Positions 23,701 to 35,559 of a DNA stretch of 64,000 bases are shown in pieces. The stretch comes from Mytilus californianus. Taxonomy: Eukaryota > Mollusca > Bivalvia > Mytilida > Mytilidae. The notes beneath the pieces were generated by a model, which worked only from the letters and a program-made list of their open reading frames with translations, did no database searches and was not told the origin of the DNA. Every line of letters starts with the position of its first letter. Positions within the stretch are counted from its first letter, which is position 1. The stretch spans positions 85,233,995 through 85,297,994 of the forward strand of contig NW_026262690.1 in NCBI RefSeq assembly GCF_021869535.1, read 5' to 3'. Position numbers and translations under genes: made by a program.

Positions 23701-25580
23701 AAAATCACTAAATATTAGCACAGTATTGATTTTATGTTGTTGTTATTTCGTCATCTCAGTTTCAATAGTTTTCCGTTTTCGTTATTTGGTTTCTACCTTA
23801 ATAGTGAAGAAAGATTACAATATCTTAACTTAATCCTGTTTCAATGCATACATCTAATTAGCTCGTGTCTTCCTACACATAAGAAAATAATATAGATTTG
23901 TCAATAACAAACATCAAAATGTAAAAATAAAATGCATATTCGGAAACTGATATTTTGTTTTTTGTCTTTTTTTAGTAATTGTTTTTTAATATTTGAATTC
24001 CTGGAATAGTTATTCTATAACTAACTGTCCATGTTATTACAATTATCTATCTATTCTAAAAAAAAATCTAAAATAAAGCATGTAATTCGGCATATCATTA
24101 GGCCGTCAACTGCATTTTATAAGAAAAAAGTACTTACCTGGTGAATATTCATCCCTGCAATGTCGTACACAAACACTCGTAGGAATTTCGTCTGTTTGTA
24201 AAAATAAGCATTCATTAGATTATTTTAATTACTCAGATTATAAGCATGGCTTTTTGTAAATAAATATACCTGCTGAAGCAATTTTAATTCCAAGTCATGA
24301 ATAAATCTTTAAATTTGTTACTTCCGGCAAAAAAGCAAATCTTACAATTGACAACCATGGACCAAATCAGAAATAGTTTTTTTACCGGATTTCGAATTAA
24401 GCAAATATCTACCAATCAATCTATATATTAAAAATGGTCTTGTATTAAGGAGAGATTATTTTTTGTAGGTAGGTATAAGTTTATACTATTTTTACTAGGA
24501 CGACGCGACTTTGCAACGTATTTCACTTAGTTGAAAGTTAAATATTTAATCAAAATATCGTGTTTTTACGAATTTATTTTATGTAAGAACATTTCTAAAT
24601 AGTTCTGTTATGGATTAAAAGAAAATGCGACTGTTTTTAAAAATATACAACAAATTTATTTTCTATGAGTCTTTTTTTTACAATCCATATGTCGTTTAGT
24701 CATTATTAATTTAATGACTTTATTAGCTTTTGGCAATTATGCCTTAAATCTGTACTTACCATGTTGTTAATTCGATCGAAATTTACATTGGTATAGTAAA
24801 TCTTATTTTGTAAGAAATATGGTATTAAATCAATATCAGATATCTGTTATTAATCAGTTCATATCAATGATCAATAAAGACTGTCAAATTTTATACTCTG
24901 AAAAGTGAATTCCTTCAAACTCTTCAACACAACTAAATAATAATGTCATAAATTAACGTGAACAACAAGTTCTTGTCTGATGTATATGGTACAAATACTC
25001 ATAATGGTATGATACAATCTTTGCAATGTTTGATAAGATTGAATTAACGTTAATGGGTCCAATTTTACTGCACCAAATGCTCATCTCGACAATTAGTAGT
25101 AATGTCCTTTAAGTGATTCTCGAGGAAAATATATTTGAAAATACAAACCTAACACAAACGTCCAAGAGCTGATAAAACCAAAAAGGACCAACATTATAGC
25201 CAGACACGGCCAGGGAATCAGAGCTTTGCGAGAGGGAGATACATTCTTTATTTCAAAATGACAATTTCGATAAAACTATAGTCATATTTTCATGGTAGTA
25301 CCGAAGTACTGAGTGAGCTACTGGGAAAGCGATAAGTCAGAGTATGTGAGCTAGTTTAGGTATATTATCCAATATTTAGTAGAACGTTTGTCTTGTTAAA
25401 CATCTTATCAGACATTTAACAAAATCTCATTTTATTCAGTAGTTTCACAATGACAATGTAAAAGAAACATTTTTTAACTCAAATGACGAATAAAAGAGCA
25501 AAATACTATTACTTACCTGGCACACCTCCAACTTGCTGCCTGCAAACCAATACAAAAACTATTAACAAGCTAACAAACAT
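20735..25580 (-). CDS. Gene B: secreted peptide with four CX3C pairs
   Basis: Five minus-strand exons: 25,580-25,517, 24,191-24,138, 23,129-23,094, 22,330-22,280 and 20,793-20,735. All introns are phase 1 with GT-AG ends; donors are GTAAGT or GTGAGT. Exon 1 encodes a signal-peptide-like leader, MFVSLLIVFVLVCRQQ. The mature part has CVRHC, CIKNC, CVKYC and CLEGC, spaced 12, 7 and 12 residues, then one more Cys and CKFYFNY and a stop conserved in all four copies. Length is about 87 residues. TATATAA lies about 105 bp before the ATG. CX3C-X12-CX3C is the spacing of helical-hairpin peptides, so two hairpins in a row is my inference. I do not recognise the family. The exon-5 end could instead be a donor (GTAAGT follows the CX3C codons), but no good exon 6 is visible. 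Confidence 0.78.
20997..22078. mobile_element. 1,082-bp insertion in intron 4 of gene B
   Basis: Gene C and copy A run straight through this point. In B the flanks CTAG (20,993-20,996) and CTAG (22,079-22,082) bracket foreign sequence that begins CAGGCGAATACCC and ends ATCCTGACTG. A 4-bp duplication of CTAG is a plausible target-site duplication. The ends share only CAG/CTG. No long open frame is present, so it would be a non-autonomous element. Confidence 0.6.
22838..22955 (+). repeat. Two tandem hammerhead-like units in intron 3 of gene B
   Basis: Two units of CACTGATGAATCTCATATAG with (A/G)CGAAACATGCGT lie 68 bp apart. They match the inverted copies in introns 3 of A (8,416-8,535) and C (40,428-40,560). 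Confidence 0.55.
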
Positions 25581-25680
25581 CTTGTCACCGGATTCTAAAA
25601 AGTACTTGACGAATAAATCTACGAACAACTGTACAGTTAATTCGTACTGATAATGTTTAATTTAACATTGCTGCCATCGT

Positions 25681-25687
25681 TTATATA
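25681..25687 (-). promoter_or_regulatory. TATA box of gene B
   Basis: The minus strand reads GTATATAAACGATGGCAGCA, with TATATAA about 101-107 bp before the ATG. Gene C has the same box at the same distance; copy A and the orphan exon-1 units have lost it. Confidence 0.65.
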
Positions 25688-25989
25688 CTATACATGAAAT
25701 ATGATCATATGATACTTTTTTTTAATTGAGGATATCATGCGAGACCATTTTTATCTATAAGAAATCAGTTGTAACAGTCTGCATGTTTATGTTAATTGTG
25801 CACACGAATCTAGTAATTTTAACATTACTTTAAGAGATTATATAGTTAAGCAAATACATTTTGTATATTTAATTTCTGAAATACTTAAAACTAAGAAAAC
25901 TAAGAACCCAAATGCAGAATTATGCATCCTTGTTCTTATCTTTAAAAGTTAAATAAAAATAAATGTTTTCAAAATTTTGCTCTGGAAAC

Positions 25990-27640
25990 TGAATTTTGTT
26001 GTAAGCAACTCTCTTACAAAATTTCATAAATTAACCTGAAGATTTGACAAAGTTATTGATGACTTAAAAACTTTAACCTCAGACTGAGCCTTAGTGTGAA
26101 CTGTAAAACAACTAAGTCCACTTACCAGTAAAATCAAAATATAAAGTAAACGTTTTCAAAATTTTGCTCTGGATACTTTATTTTGTTCATAAACAAACTT
26201 CTGTCCATATTTTATAAAATTCCATGTAGGTTTGACAAAGTTATTGATGTCTAAAAAAACTTTAACCACAGACTTAACCTAAATGTTGACGACGCCGACG
26301 CTGACGACGGAATCTAGAATCGTTATGTCTCGCTTTCGCGAAATAAATTAAAGGCTCCACAAAAATCACCGCATATTAGCACAGTACTGATTTTACGTTG
26401 TTGCTATCGGGTCATCTCAGTTTCAATCTTTTTTCCGTTTTTGTTATTTGGTTTCTACTTCACATCTAGTTAGCTCGTCTCTTCTTACGTATATAAAAAT
26501 AATATAAATCTGCCCATAACAAACATCAAAATGTAGAGATAAAACCTTAATGTGAAGGAAAACAACAACAATCACGGCTTATCAAAGGCCAAAAGACAAC
26601 ACAGATAACAAGGAGATTGAGAAACATGAATCCTACGACAAAACCTGGCGTTAGTTAACTCAAGTAATCTTGCTGCCTGCAAACCAATACGAAAACTTTT
26701 AACAAGCTAAAAAACATCTTGTTACTGGATTCTTAAAAGTACTTGACGAATGAATCTACAAACAACTGCACAGTTAATTCGAATTGATAATGTTTATTTT
26801 GACATCACTGCTTTCGCTCATTTACCATACATGAAATATGATATTTCATACTTTTGTTTGTACTTAGAATAGTAAGCAAGACAAATTTTAACTATAAGAA
26901 ATCAATTGTAACAGTCTGCATGTTTATATTAATTGTGCACACGAATCTAGTAATTTAACATTACTTTAAGAGATTATATAGTTAAGCAAATGCCTTTTGA
27001 ATATTTACTTTCTGAAATACTTAAAACTAATAACCCAAATGCAGAATTATGCATCCTTGTTCTCATCTTTAAAAGTTAAATAAAAATAAATGTTTTCAAA
27101 ATTTTGCTCTGGAAACTGAATTTTGTTGTAAGCAACCTTCTTACAAAATTTCATAAATTTACCTGAAGGTTTGACAAAGTTATTGATGACCGAAAAACTT
27201 TAACTTCAGACAGAGCCTGAGTGTTAACTGTAAAAAAACTAAATCCACTTATCAGTAAAATCATAATATAACATAAACCTTTTTGGAAATTTTGCTCTGG
27301 ATACTGTATTTTGTTCATAAACAAACTTCTGTCCAAATTTCATAAAATTCCATGTAGGTTTGACAAAGTTATTGATGTCTAAAAACACTTTAACCACAGA
27401 CTTAATCCAAATGTTGTCGACGCCGACGCTGACGACGGAATCTAGGATCGCTATGTCTCGCTTTCGCGAAATAAATTTTGCAGGCTCGACAAAAATCACC
27501 GCATATTAGCACAGTACTGATTTTACGTTGTTGCTATCGGGTCATCTCAGTTTCAATCTTTTTCCGTTTTTGTTATTTGGTTTCTACTTTACATCTAGTT
27601 AGCTCGTCTCTTCTTACGTATATAAAAATAATACATAATA
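25990..27640 (-). repeat. Minus-oriented units of the promoter/exon-1 array
   Basis: One full unit and one truncated unit extend gene B's 5' end. Each contains a promoter-like part (AATGCAGAATTATGCATCC), a segment with CGCGAAA and GACGCCGACGCTGACGACGG, and a TTACGTATATAAAAATAAT part. Orientation switches to plus near 27,640. Confidence 0.8.
26653..26717 (-). pseudogene. Orphan exon-1 copy M1
   Basis: It begins with ATG at 26,717-26,715 and reads MFFSLLKVFVLVCRQQ, after which similarity to the real exon 1 stops (AGATTACTTGAGTTAAC) and the frame ends at TAA. A charged Lys interrupts the hydrophobic leader. No exon 2 follows. Confidence 0.7.
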
Positions 27641-27793
27641 TTCTAAGTACAAACAAAAGTATGATATGATCATATTTCATGTATAGTAAATGAGCGAAAG
27701 CAGTGATGTCAAAATAAACATTATCAATTCGAAATAACTGTACAGTTGTTCGTAGATTTATTCGTCAAGTACTTTTAAGAAACCAGTAACAAG

Positions 27794-27856
27794 ATGTTTG
27801 TTAGCTTGTTAATAGTTTTCGTATTGGTTTGCAGGCAGCAAGATTACTTGAGTTAA
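27794..27856 (+). pseudogene. Orphan exon-1 copy P1
   Basis: It reads MFVSLLIVFVLVCRQQ like genes B and C, then diverges into DYLS and TAA. The splice donor of the real exon is missing. This is the best-preserved orphan leader, but it has no TATA box. Confidence 0.7.
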
Positions 27857-28927
27857 CTAACTAACTAGGTTTTGTCGTGGGATTCATGTTTCTCAATCTC
27901 CTTGTTATCTGTGTTGTCTTGTAGCCTTTGATAAGCCGTGATTGTTGTTGTTTTCCTTCGCATTCAGGTTTTATTTCTACATTTTGATGTTTGTTATGGG
28001 CAAATTTATATTATTTTGATATACGTAAGAAGAGACGAGCTAACTAGATGTGAAGTAGAAACCAAATAACAAAAACGGAAAAAGATTCAAACTGAGATGA
28101 CCCGATAGCAACAACGTAAAATTAGTACTGTGCTAATATGAGGTGATTTTTGTCGAGCTCGCAAAATTTATTTCGCGAAAGCGAGACATAGCGACCCTAG
28201 ATTCCGTCGTCAGCGTCGGCGTCGTCAACTTTAGGTTAAGTCTATGGTTAAAGTTTTTTTTAGACATTAATAACTTTGTCAATCCTACCTGGAATTTTAT
28301 GAAATTTGGACAGAAGTTTGTTTATGAACAAAATACAGTATCCAGAAAAATTTTTTGAAAAACGATTATTTTATATTTTGATTTTACTGATAAGTGGACT
28401 TAGTTTTTTTACAGTTAACACTCAGGCTCTGTCTGAGGTTAAAGTTTTTCAGTCATCAATAACTTTGTCAAATCTTCAGGTAAATTTATGAAATTTTGTA
28501 AGAAGGTTGCTTACAACAAAATTCAGTTTCCAGAGCAAAATTTTGAAAAACATTTATTTTTATTTCACTTTTATAGATGAGAACAAGGATGCATAATTTT
28601 GCATTTGGGTTCTTATTTTTAAGTATTTCAGAAAGTAAATATACAAAATGTATTTGCTTAACTATATAATCTCTTAAAATATTGTTAAAATTACTAGTTT
28701 CGTGTGCACAATTAACATATACATGCAGACTGTTACAATTGATTTCTTATAGTTAAAAATTGTCTTGCATAATATTCTAAGTACAAACAAAAGTATGATA
28801 TGATCTTATTTCATGTATAGTAAATGAGCGAAAGCAGTGATGTCAAAATAAACATTTTTAATTCGAATTAACTGTACAGTTGTTCGTAGATCCATTCGTC
28901 TAGTACTTCTAAGAATCCAGTAACAAG

Positions 28928-28981
28928 ATGTTTGTTAGCTTATTAATGGTTTTCGTATTGGTTTGCAGGCAGCAAGATTAT
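28928..28981 (+). pseudogene. Orphan exon-1 copy P2
   Basis: It reads MFVSLLMVFVLVCRQQ, then GATTATTGA ends the frame. No downstream exon is present before the next unit. Confidence 0.7.
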
Positions 28982-29869
28982 TGAGTTAACTAACGCCAGG
29001 TTTTGTCGTGGGATTCATGTTTCTCAATCTCCTTTTTATCTGTGTTGTCGTTTAGCCTTTGATAAGCCGTGATTGTTGTTGTTTTCCTTCACATTAAGGT
29101 TTTATCTCTTCATTTTGATGTTTGTTATGGGCAAATTTATATTATTCTTATATACGTAAGAAGAGACGAGCTAACTAGATGTGAAGTAGAAACCAAATAA
29201 CAAAAACGGAAAAAGATTGATACTGAAATGACCCGATAGCAACAACGTAAAATCAGTACTGTGCTAATTTGCGGTGATTTTTGTCGAGCCTGTAAAATTT
29301 ATTTCGCGAAAGCGAGACATAGCGATCCTAGATTCCGTCGTCAGCGTTGGCGTCGTCAACATTTCGGTAAAGTCTGTGGTTAAAGTTTTTTTAGACATCA
29401 ATAACTTTGTCAAACCTACATGGAATTTAAAGAAATTTGGACAGAAGTTTGTTTATGAACAAAATACAGTATCCAGAGCAAAATTTTGAAAACATTTATT
29501 TTTATTTAACTTTTAAAGATGGCAACAAGGATGCATAATTCTGCATTTGGGTTCTTAGTTTTAAGTATTTCAGAAATTAAATATACAAAAGGCATTTGCT
29601 TAACTATATAATCTCTTAAAGTATTGTTCAAATTACTAGTTTCGTGTGCACAATTAACATTTACATGCAGACTGTTACAATTGATTTCTTATAGATAAAA
29701 ATTGTCTTGCATAATATTCTAAGTACAAACAAAAGTATGATATGATCATATTTCATGTATAGTAAATTATCGAAAGCAGTGATGTCAAAATGAACATTAT
29801 CAATTCGAATTAACTGTACAGTTGTTCGTAGATTTATTCGTCAAGTACTCTTTAGAATCCAGTAACAAG

Positions 29870-29925
29870 ATGTTTGTTAGCTTGTAAATGGTTTTCGTAT
29901 TGATTTGCAGGCAGCAATATTACTT
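29870..29925 (+). pseudogene. Orphan exon-1 copy P3
   Basis: The leader is stopped after five codons (TTGTAA). The same stop is in P4 and P5, so these three descend from one broken copy. Confidence 0.7.
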
Positions 29926-30812
29926 GAGTTAACTAACGCCAGGTTTTGTCGTGGGATTAATGTTTCTCAATCTTCTTATTATCTGTGTTGTCTTTTGGCC
30001 TTTGATAAGCCGTGATTGTTGTTGTTTTCCTCTACATTAAGGTTTTACCTCTACATTTTGATGTTTATTATGGGCAAATTTATATTATTTTTATATACGT
30101 AAGAAGAGACGAGCTAACTAGATGTTAAGTAGAAACCAAATAACAAAAACGGAAAAAGATTGATACTGAAATGACCCGATAGCAACAACGTAAAATCAGT
30201 ACTGTGCTAATTTGCGGTGATTTTTGTCGAGCCTGTAAAATTTATTTCGCGAAAGCGAGACATAGCGATCCTAGATTCCGTCGTCAGCGTTGGCGTCGTC
30301 AACATTTCGGTAAATTCTGTGGTTAAAGTTTTTTTAGACATCAATAACTTTGTCAAACCTGCATGGAATTTAAAGAAATTTGGACAGAAGTTTGTTTATG
30401 AACAAAATACAGTATCCAGAGCAAAATTTTGAAAACATTTATTTTTATTGAACTTTTAAAGATGGCAACAAGGATGCATAATTCTGCATTTGGGTTCTTA
30501 GTTTTAAGTATTTCAGAAATTAAATATACAAAAGGCATTTGCTTAACTATATAATCTCTTAAAGTATTGTTCAAATTACTAGTTTCGTGTGCACAATTAA
30601 CATTTACATGCAGACTGTTACAATTGATTTCTTATAGATAAAAATTGTCTTGCATAATATTCTAAGTACAAACAAAAGTATGATATGATCATATTTCATG
30701 TATAGTAAATTATCAAAAGCAGTGATGTCAAAATGAACATTATCAATTCGAATTAACTGTACAGTTGTTCGTAGATTTATTCGTCAAGTACTTTTTAGAA
30801 TCCAGTAACAAG

Positions 30813-30868
30813 ATGTTTGTTAGCTTGTAAATGGTTTTCGTATTGATTTGCAGGCAGCAATATTACTT
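30813..30868 (+). pseudogene. Orphan exon-1 copy P4
   Basis: It shares the early TAA and almost all flanking sequence with P3, 943 bp upstream. Confidence 0.7.
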
Positions 30869-31608
30869 GAGTTAACTAACGCCAGGTTTTGTCGTGGGAT
30901 TAATGTTTCTCAATCTTCTTATTATCTGTGTTGTCTTTTGGCCTTTGATAAGCCGTGATTGTTGTTGTTTTCCTCTACATTAAGGTTTTACCTCTACATT
31001 TTGATGTTTATTATGGGCAAATTTATATTATTTTTATATACGTAAGAAGAGACGAGCTAACTAGATGTTAAGTAGAAACCAAATAACAAAAACGGAAAAA
31101 GATTGATACTGATATGACCCGATAGCAACAACGTAAAATCAGTACTGTGCTAATTTGCGGTGATTTTTGTCGAGCCTTTGTAAGAAGGTTGCTTACAACA
31201 AAATTCAGTTTCCAGAGCAAAATTTTGAAAACATTTATTTTTATTGAACTTTTAAAGATGGCAACAAGGATGCATAATTCTGCATTTGGGTTCTTAGTTT
31301 TAAGTATTTCAGAAATTAAATATACAAAAGGCATTTGCTTAACTATATAATCTCTTAAAGTATTGTTAAAATTACTAGTTTCGTGTGCACAATTAACATT
31401 TACATGCAGACTGTTACAATTGATTTCTTATAGATAAAAATTGTCTTGCATAATATTCTCAGTACAAACAAAAGTATGATATGATCATATTTCATGTAAA
31501 GTAAATTATCGAAAGCAGTGATGTCAAAATGAACATTATCAATTCGAATTAACTGTACAGTTGTTCGTAGATTTATTCGTCAAGTACTTTTTAGAATCCA
31601 GTAACAAG

Positions 31609-31664
31609 ATGTTTGTTAGCTTGTAAATGGTTTTCGTATTGATTTGCAGGCAGCAATATTACTT
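31609..31664 (+). pseudogene. Orphan exon-1 copy P5
   Basis: It shares the early TAA with P3 and P4; its unit is the shortened 796-bp one. Confidence 0.7.
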
Positions 31665-32174
31665 GAGTTAACTAACGCCAGGTTTTGTCGTGGGATTAAT
31701 GTTTCTCAATCTTCTTATTATCTGTGTTGTCTTTTGGCCTTTGATAAGCCGTGATTGTTGTTGTTTTCCTCTACATTAAGGTTTTACCTCTACATTTTGA
31801 TGTTTATTATGGGCAAATTTATATTATTTTTATATACGTAAGAAGAGACGAGCTAACTAGATGTTAAGTAGAAACCAAATAACAAAAACGGAAAAAGATT
31901 GATACTGAAATGACCCGATAGCAACAACGTAAAATCAGTACTGTGCTAATTTGCGGTGATTTTTGTCGAGCCTGTAAAATTTATTTCGCGAAAGCGAGAC
32001 ATAGAGATCCTAGATTCCGTCGTCAGCGTCGGCGTCGTCAACATTTAGGTTAAGTCTGTGGTTAAAGTTTTTTAGACATCAATAACTTTCTCAAACCTAC
32101 ATGGAATTTTATGAAATTTGGACACAAGTTTGTTTATAAAAAAAATACAGTATCCAGAGAAAAATTTTGAAAAA

Positions 32175-32477
32175 GTTGTCATTTTAATATTATATCTAAC
32201 ATTGCCATAAAAGCGGGAGGTTTGGCTAGCCACAAAACCAGGTTCAACCCACCATTTATTTTCTTAAAATGTTCTGTACCAAGTATTGAAAATGGCCATT
32301 GTTATATTCTAGTTCGTTTCTGTGTGTGTTACATTTTAATGTTGTGTTTCTGTTATGTCGTAATTCTCCTCTTATATTTGATGTGTTTCCCACAGTTTAA
32401 GTTTGTAACCCGGATTTTTTTTTTCTCAATCGATTTATGAATTTCGAACAGCGGTATACTACTGTTGCCTTTATTTA
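32175..32477 (+). repeat. 5' pseudo-LTR of the Penelope-like element
   Basis: About 303 bp from GTTGTCATTTTAAT to GCCTTTATTTA match 36,524-36,829. Shared landmarks include AAAGCGGGAGGTTTGGCTAG, CCCGGATTTTTTTTTCTCAA and CGAACAGCGGTATACTACT. Differences are scattered, so the two copies have aged separately. Confidence 0.88.
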
Positions 32478-32781
32478 CCACCAACGGACCGGAATCTCTG
32501 CTGGTGGACAATCTGTCCCCGAGGATTCTACCAGTCCGGTAGCCTAACAGCAAGAAAACTAGTAGAATAAAAAATATTATACTGGATGACACGCCGCCCA
32601 GGATAAAAAGGTGTCAATCGGATGTTGTCAAGGACACAGCAACACCGATTTTATCAGGTGTCCCCAGGATCATCTTAAATGATGTAATGAAAATGACACA
32701 TGTGCAGTCTTCCGAATCCTCATTGTACTATAAAAATTCAGACAAGTTTGTTTATATTCGGCCCTGTACTGTTCAGATATT

Positions 32782-33533
32782 TTAGATTTCAATGACAACC
32801 ACCAATATTGCTCTATTTCCAAATGTAACCGTAAACATTGTAAAACCTGTGATATACTAATATCTGATACCCACTTTCAAAGTAATTTAGCCACCAAAAG
32901 TTACAATACACACATACATGAGGATTTGAATTGCACTGCTTCCAATATTGTGTACGGTATTGAATGTACTCTTTGTGGATTGATCTACGTCGGGGAAACT
33001 CGACAAAGACTCGATTTTAGAATGAATGATCATCGGTCGAATGTAAATGATCCTAATAACAACAATTTTCTCTATAAACATTTCAATCAGCCTGACCATT
33101 CTATTGTTTCAATGAAAGTCCGGATTATAGAGAAAATATATCATCAACAAATGACCCCATATTGAGTACACCATATGGTTTACGAAGAGAAGACTTTTGG
33201 ATAAGAGAGTTGGGAACAGCCATTCCTTATGGATGCAATGACAAAATTGATGGTGTAGGTATTTTGTCTAGTCCCAGGTGTAGTACTGTCAATACATTAC
33301 AATTATTTAATACTTCTGCTCGACGAAATAGAAGTCATGGTCACAGAAAATACATACCATCTGCTGTGCACACCGTGACAACTGATAGTCTGTTAACGTC
33401 TGTTCAAAAACCTTTAGGAATTCATCATATCAGAACTAAATTATACTCCATTCCATTGTCAAAACTTTTTTTACTATTTCAAGAGGCCCAAAATACTCCC
33501 GTTACTGATTCTCGTTCTGTTTTGTATAGTTAG
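32782..33533 (+). pseudogene. GIY-YIG endonuclease domain of the Penelope-like element
   Basis: The frame is open before 32,800 and carries CNRKHCKTCDI, a CX4HCX2C-type cluster. GIY-YIG signatures follow: IVYGIECTLC, LIYVGETRQRL, then FRMNDHRS and KHFNQPDHS. A frameshift near 33,155-33,163 separates these from the rest of the domain, REDFWIRELGTAIPYGCND. Another shift near 33,520-33,540 leads into the linker. The nuclease would nick the target DNA for insertion. Its position before the RT is the key diagnostic. The true start codon is not clear. Confidence 0.85.
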
Positions 33534-33535
33534 TT

Positions 33536-35559
33536 GCAATAATCATGGACATTGCTAACCATAGACTATTCAAACCCATATCGACTACATCCAAAAATGA
33601 GGGAAAACGTAATTTTTTTAAGGTAGAATTCGCCAATAAAGGCTTAGATGCTGTAAATATTAGCAATATTTTCCACCAGAAATCTGAACAAAAAACTATA
33701 CCTGCTTACTTCAAAAATAAAGCTACACCTGTTATTTCTTATACTTACACCAAGTCTATTGCATCCAAGATTTTCAACCACAAGAGGGTTTTAGAGGCCT
33801 TTAACCTCAAAGATGTGAAATCCAAGCCTCCGGATTGCTCATGTGCATCGTCGCAATACAATTATAGTCCAGCTGGTAATGTTATTACTGGCGACCTTGG
33901 CATCGTTACCAATGAACACCTAAGAGAGTTGTTAGCCAAGGGACCAAACTATAGAATTCCCTAGCCCATCAACTCCAAAAAGAACTTCAGGTTACTGATG
34001 GATGCAGTTGAGGACTATGCAAGAAAATGGATAAAGCGCGAACCAGACGAACCAGAACTGGACACTTTGTCTGAATGGATCAAAACTATTCTAACATGCA
34101 TTCAGAAGCGCATTCAAAATGTACGATGTACTATGAGCACAAATGTTACTTACCCTTTCAAGAATCCGGATGTTGTGGATGCTTTACCCTCTTTGCATGA
34201 CAAATATGTCGTTGTTCCAGCAGATAAAGCCTCCAATAATATTGTCTTCATATGTAAAAACCATTATTTGCAATGTCTCACAACAGAGCTTGGAATAACT
34301 AGAACTACTGGTAATCCTACATATTCTATAACATCATTTACCAAAGACGAAATTTTACAAAATCACAAATCTGTCCTTCTTTCTTTTGGTATCAACATCA
34401 AAGAAAACAAAGAAAATTTACCATCATTATACTGATACCAAAACTTCACAAAACTCCATATAAAGAACGATACATAGCTGGGTCATCAAAATGTTCGACT
34501 AAACATCTTTCTAAAGTACTGACTACTTTTCTTTCTACAGTTAAAGATGGGATTCAAAAATATTGTGATGAGATATATTCTACCAGTGGTGTTAACCAGA
34601 TATGGATTCTCAAAAATTCGAAAGATCTACTGCTTAATCTTCGATCACAATCTTTGCAATTTTGCAGCAACATAAAGACTTTTGATTTTTCTACGCTTTA
34701 CACTACTATTCCCCATGCTCAGTTGAAAGATCGACTTCACCATCTCATTAAACAGAGCTTTTTTCTATAAAAATGGGAATCGTAGATACAAATTCCTTGT
34801 TTTGGGTTACAATAATTCATATTTTGTGAAGAACCACACTGAATCTACCAGAAAATATACTGAAGATGATATGTTATTAAAATGCTGGACTTTTTGATCG
34901 ACACTATATTTGTTGAGTTTGGAGGATTTATATTTCAATAGACAGTCGGTATTCCAATGGGTACTAATTGTGCACTCCTACTGGCCGATTTGTTTTTGTA
35001 CTCGTATGAAGCAGAATTCATTCAGAACCTTCTAAAAGACAAAAAGAAAAAGCACCTTGCGAAATTCTTTAATTTTACTTTCCGATATATTGATGATGTC
35101 CTATCATTGAATAACCCATATTTCAGCCAATACTTACATCTCATATATCTCAGTGAACTTGAAATTAAGGATACTACTGAAACTAGAAGGACTGCTTCAT
35201 ACCTTGATCTCTTCCTCAATATTGACACAGATGGACGACTTCACACGAAAATCTATGATAAGCGGGACGATTTCAACTTCCCAATTATCAATTTCCCATT
35301 TCTCAGCTGTAACATACCCTCTGCCCCTTCGTATGGTGTTTACATATCTCAGTTGATACGTTATGCTCGTGCATGTTCACACTATACGGACTTCATATAC
35401 AGGAGTGTGCTCCTAACGCAGAAACTGCTCCAACAAAGTTATGAGGAGGACAGATTAAAAATGACACTCCGTAAATTTTACGGACACCATCACGAATAGG
35501 TTGATCCATACGATGTGTCTTTGTCCAAACTAACTAAGGACATTTTTACCACGTGTTAA
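33536..35559 (+). pseudogene. Linker and reverse transcriptase of the Penelope-like element
   Basis: The linker holds the CSC motif (33,836-33,844). RT blocks follow: PSLHDKYVVVPADKASNN, then after a one-base loss near 34,433 PKLHKTPYKERYIAGSS, TFDFSTLYTTIPH, after an extra T near 34,762 YKNGNRRYKFLVLG, then VGIPMGTNCALLLADLFLYS and the catalytic YIDD at 35,086-35,097, and SAPSYGVYISQLIRYARACS. In-frame TAGs sit at 33,962, 34,939 and 35,497; the frame after the last runs on to TAA at 35,557. The RT is related to Penelope and telomerase RTs. None of the stops is a TGA at a Cys position, so the clam selenoprotein version of Naiads does not apply here. Confidence 0.88.

Larger units (their letters stand above)
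27640..32174 (+). repeat. Plus-oriented promoter/exon-1 array (five units)
   Basis: Orphan exon-1 ATGs lie at 27,794, 28,928, 29,870, 30,813 and 31,609, giving spacings of 1,134, 942, 943 and 796 bp. The 796-bp spacing reflects loss of the 147-bp CGCGAAA segment near 31,177. The last three units are almost identical, which implies recent tandem amplification. The retroelement at 32,175 splits the next unit, which resumes at 36,830 and leads into gene C. Confidence 0.88.

Noticed and set aside
26280-26345. CpG-rich GACGCCGACGCTGACGACGG segments as possible CpG islands or promoters
   Set aside because: They recur in almost every array unit and belong to a common bivalve repeat; no transcript start is implied.
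32782-35559. Selenocysteine use in the Penelope-like element, as known for clam Naiads
   Set aside because: The in-frame stops are TAG, and the TGA near 34,433 comes from a one-base loss that shifts the frame; none replaces a conserved Cys by TGA.
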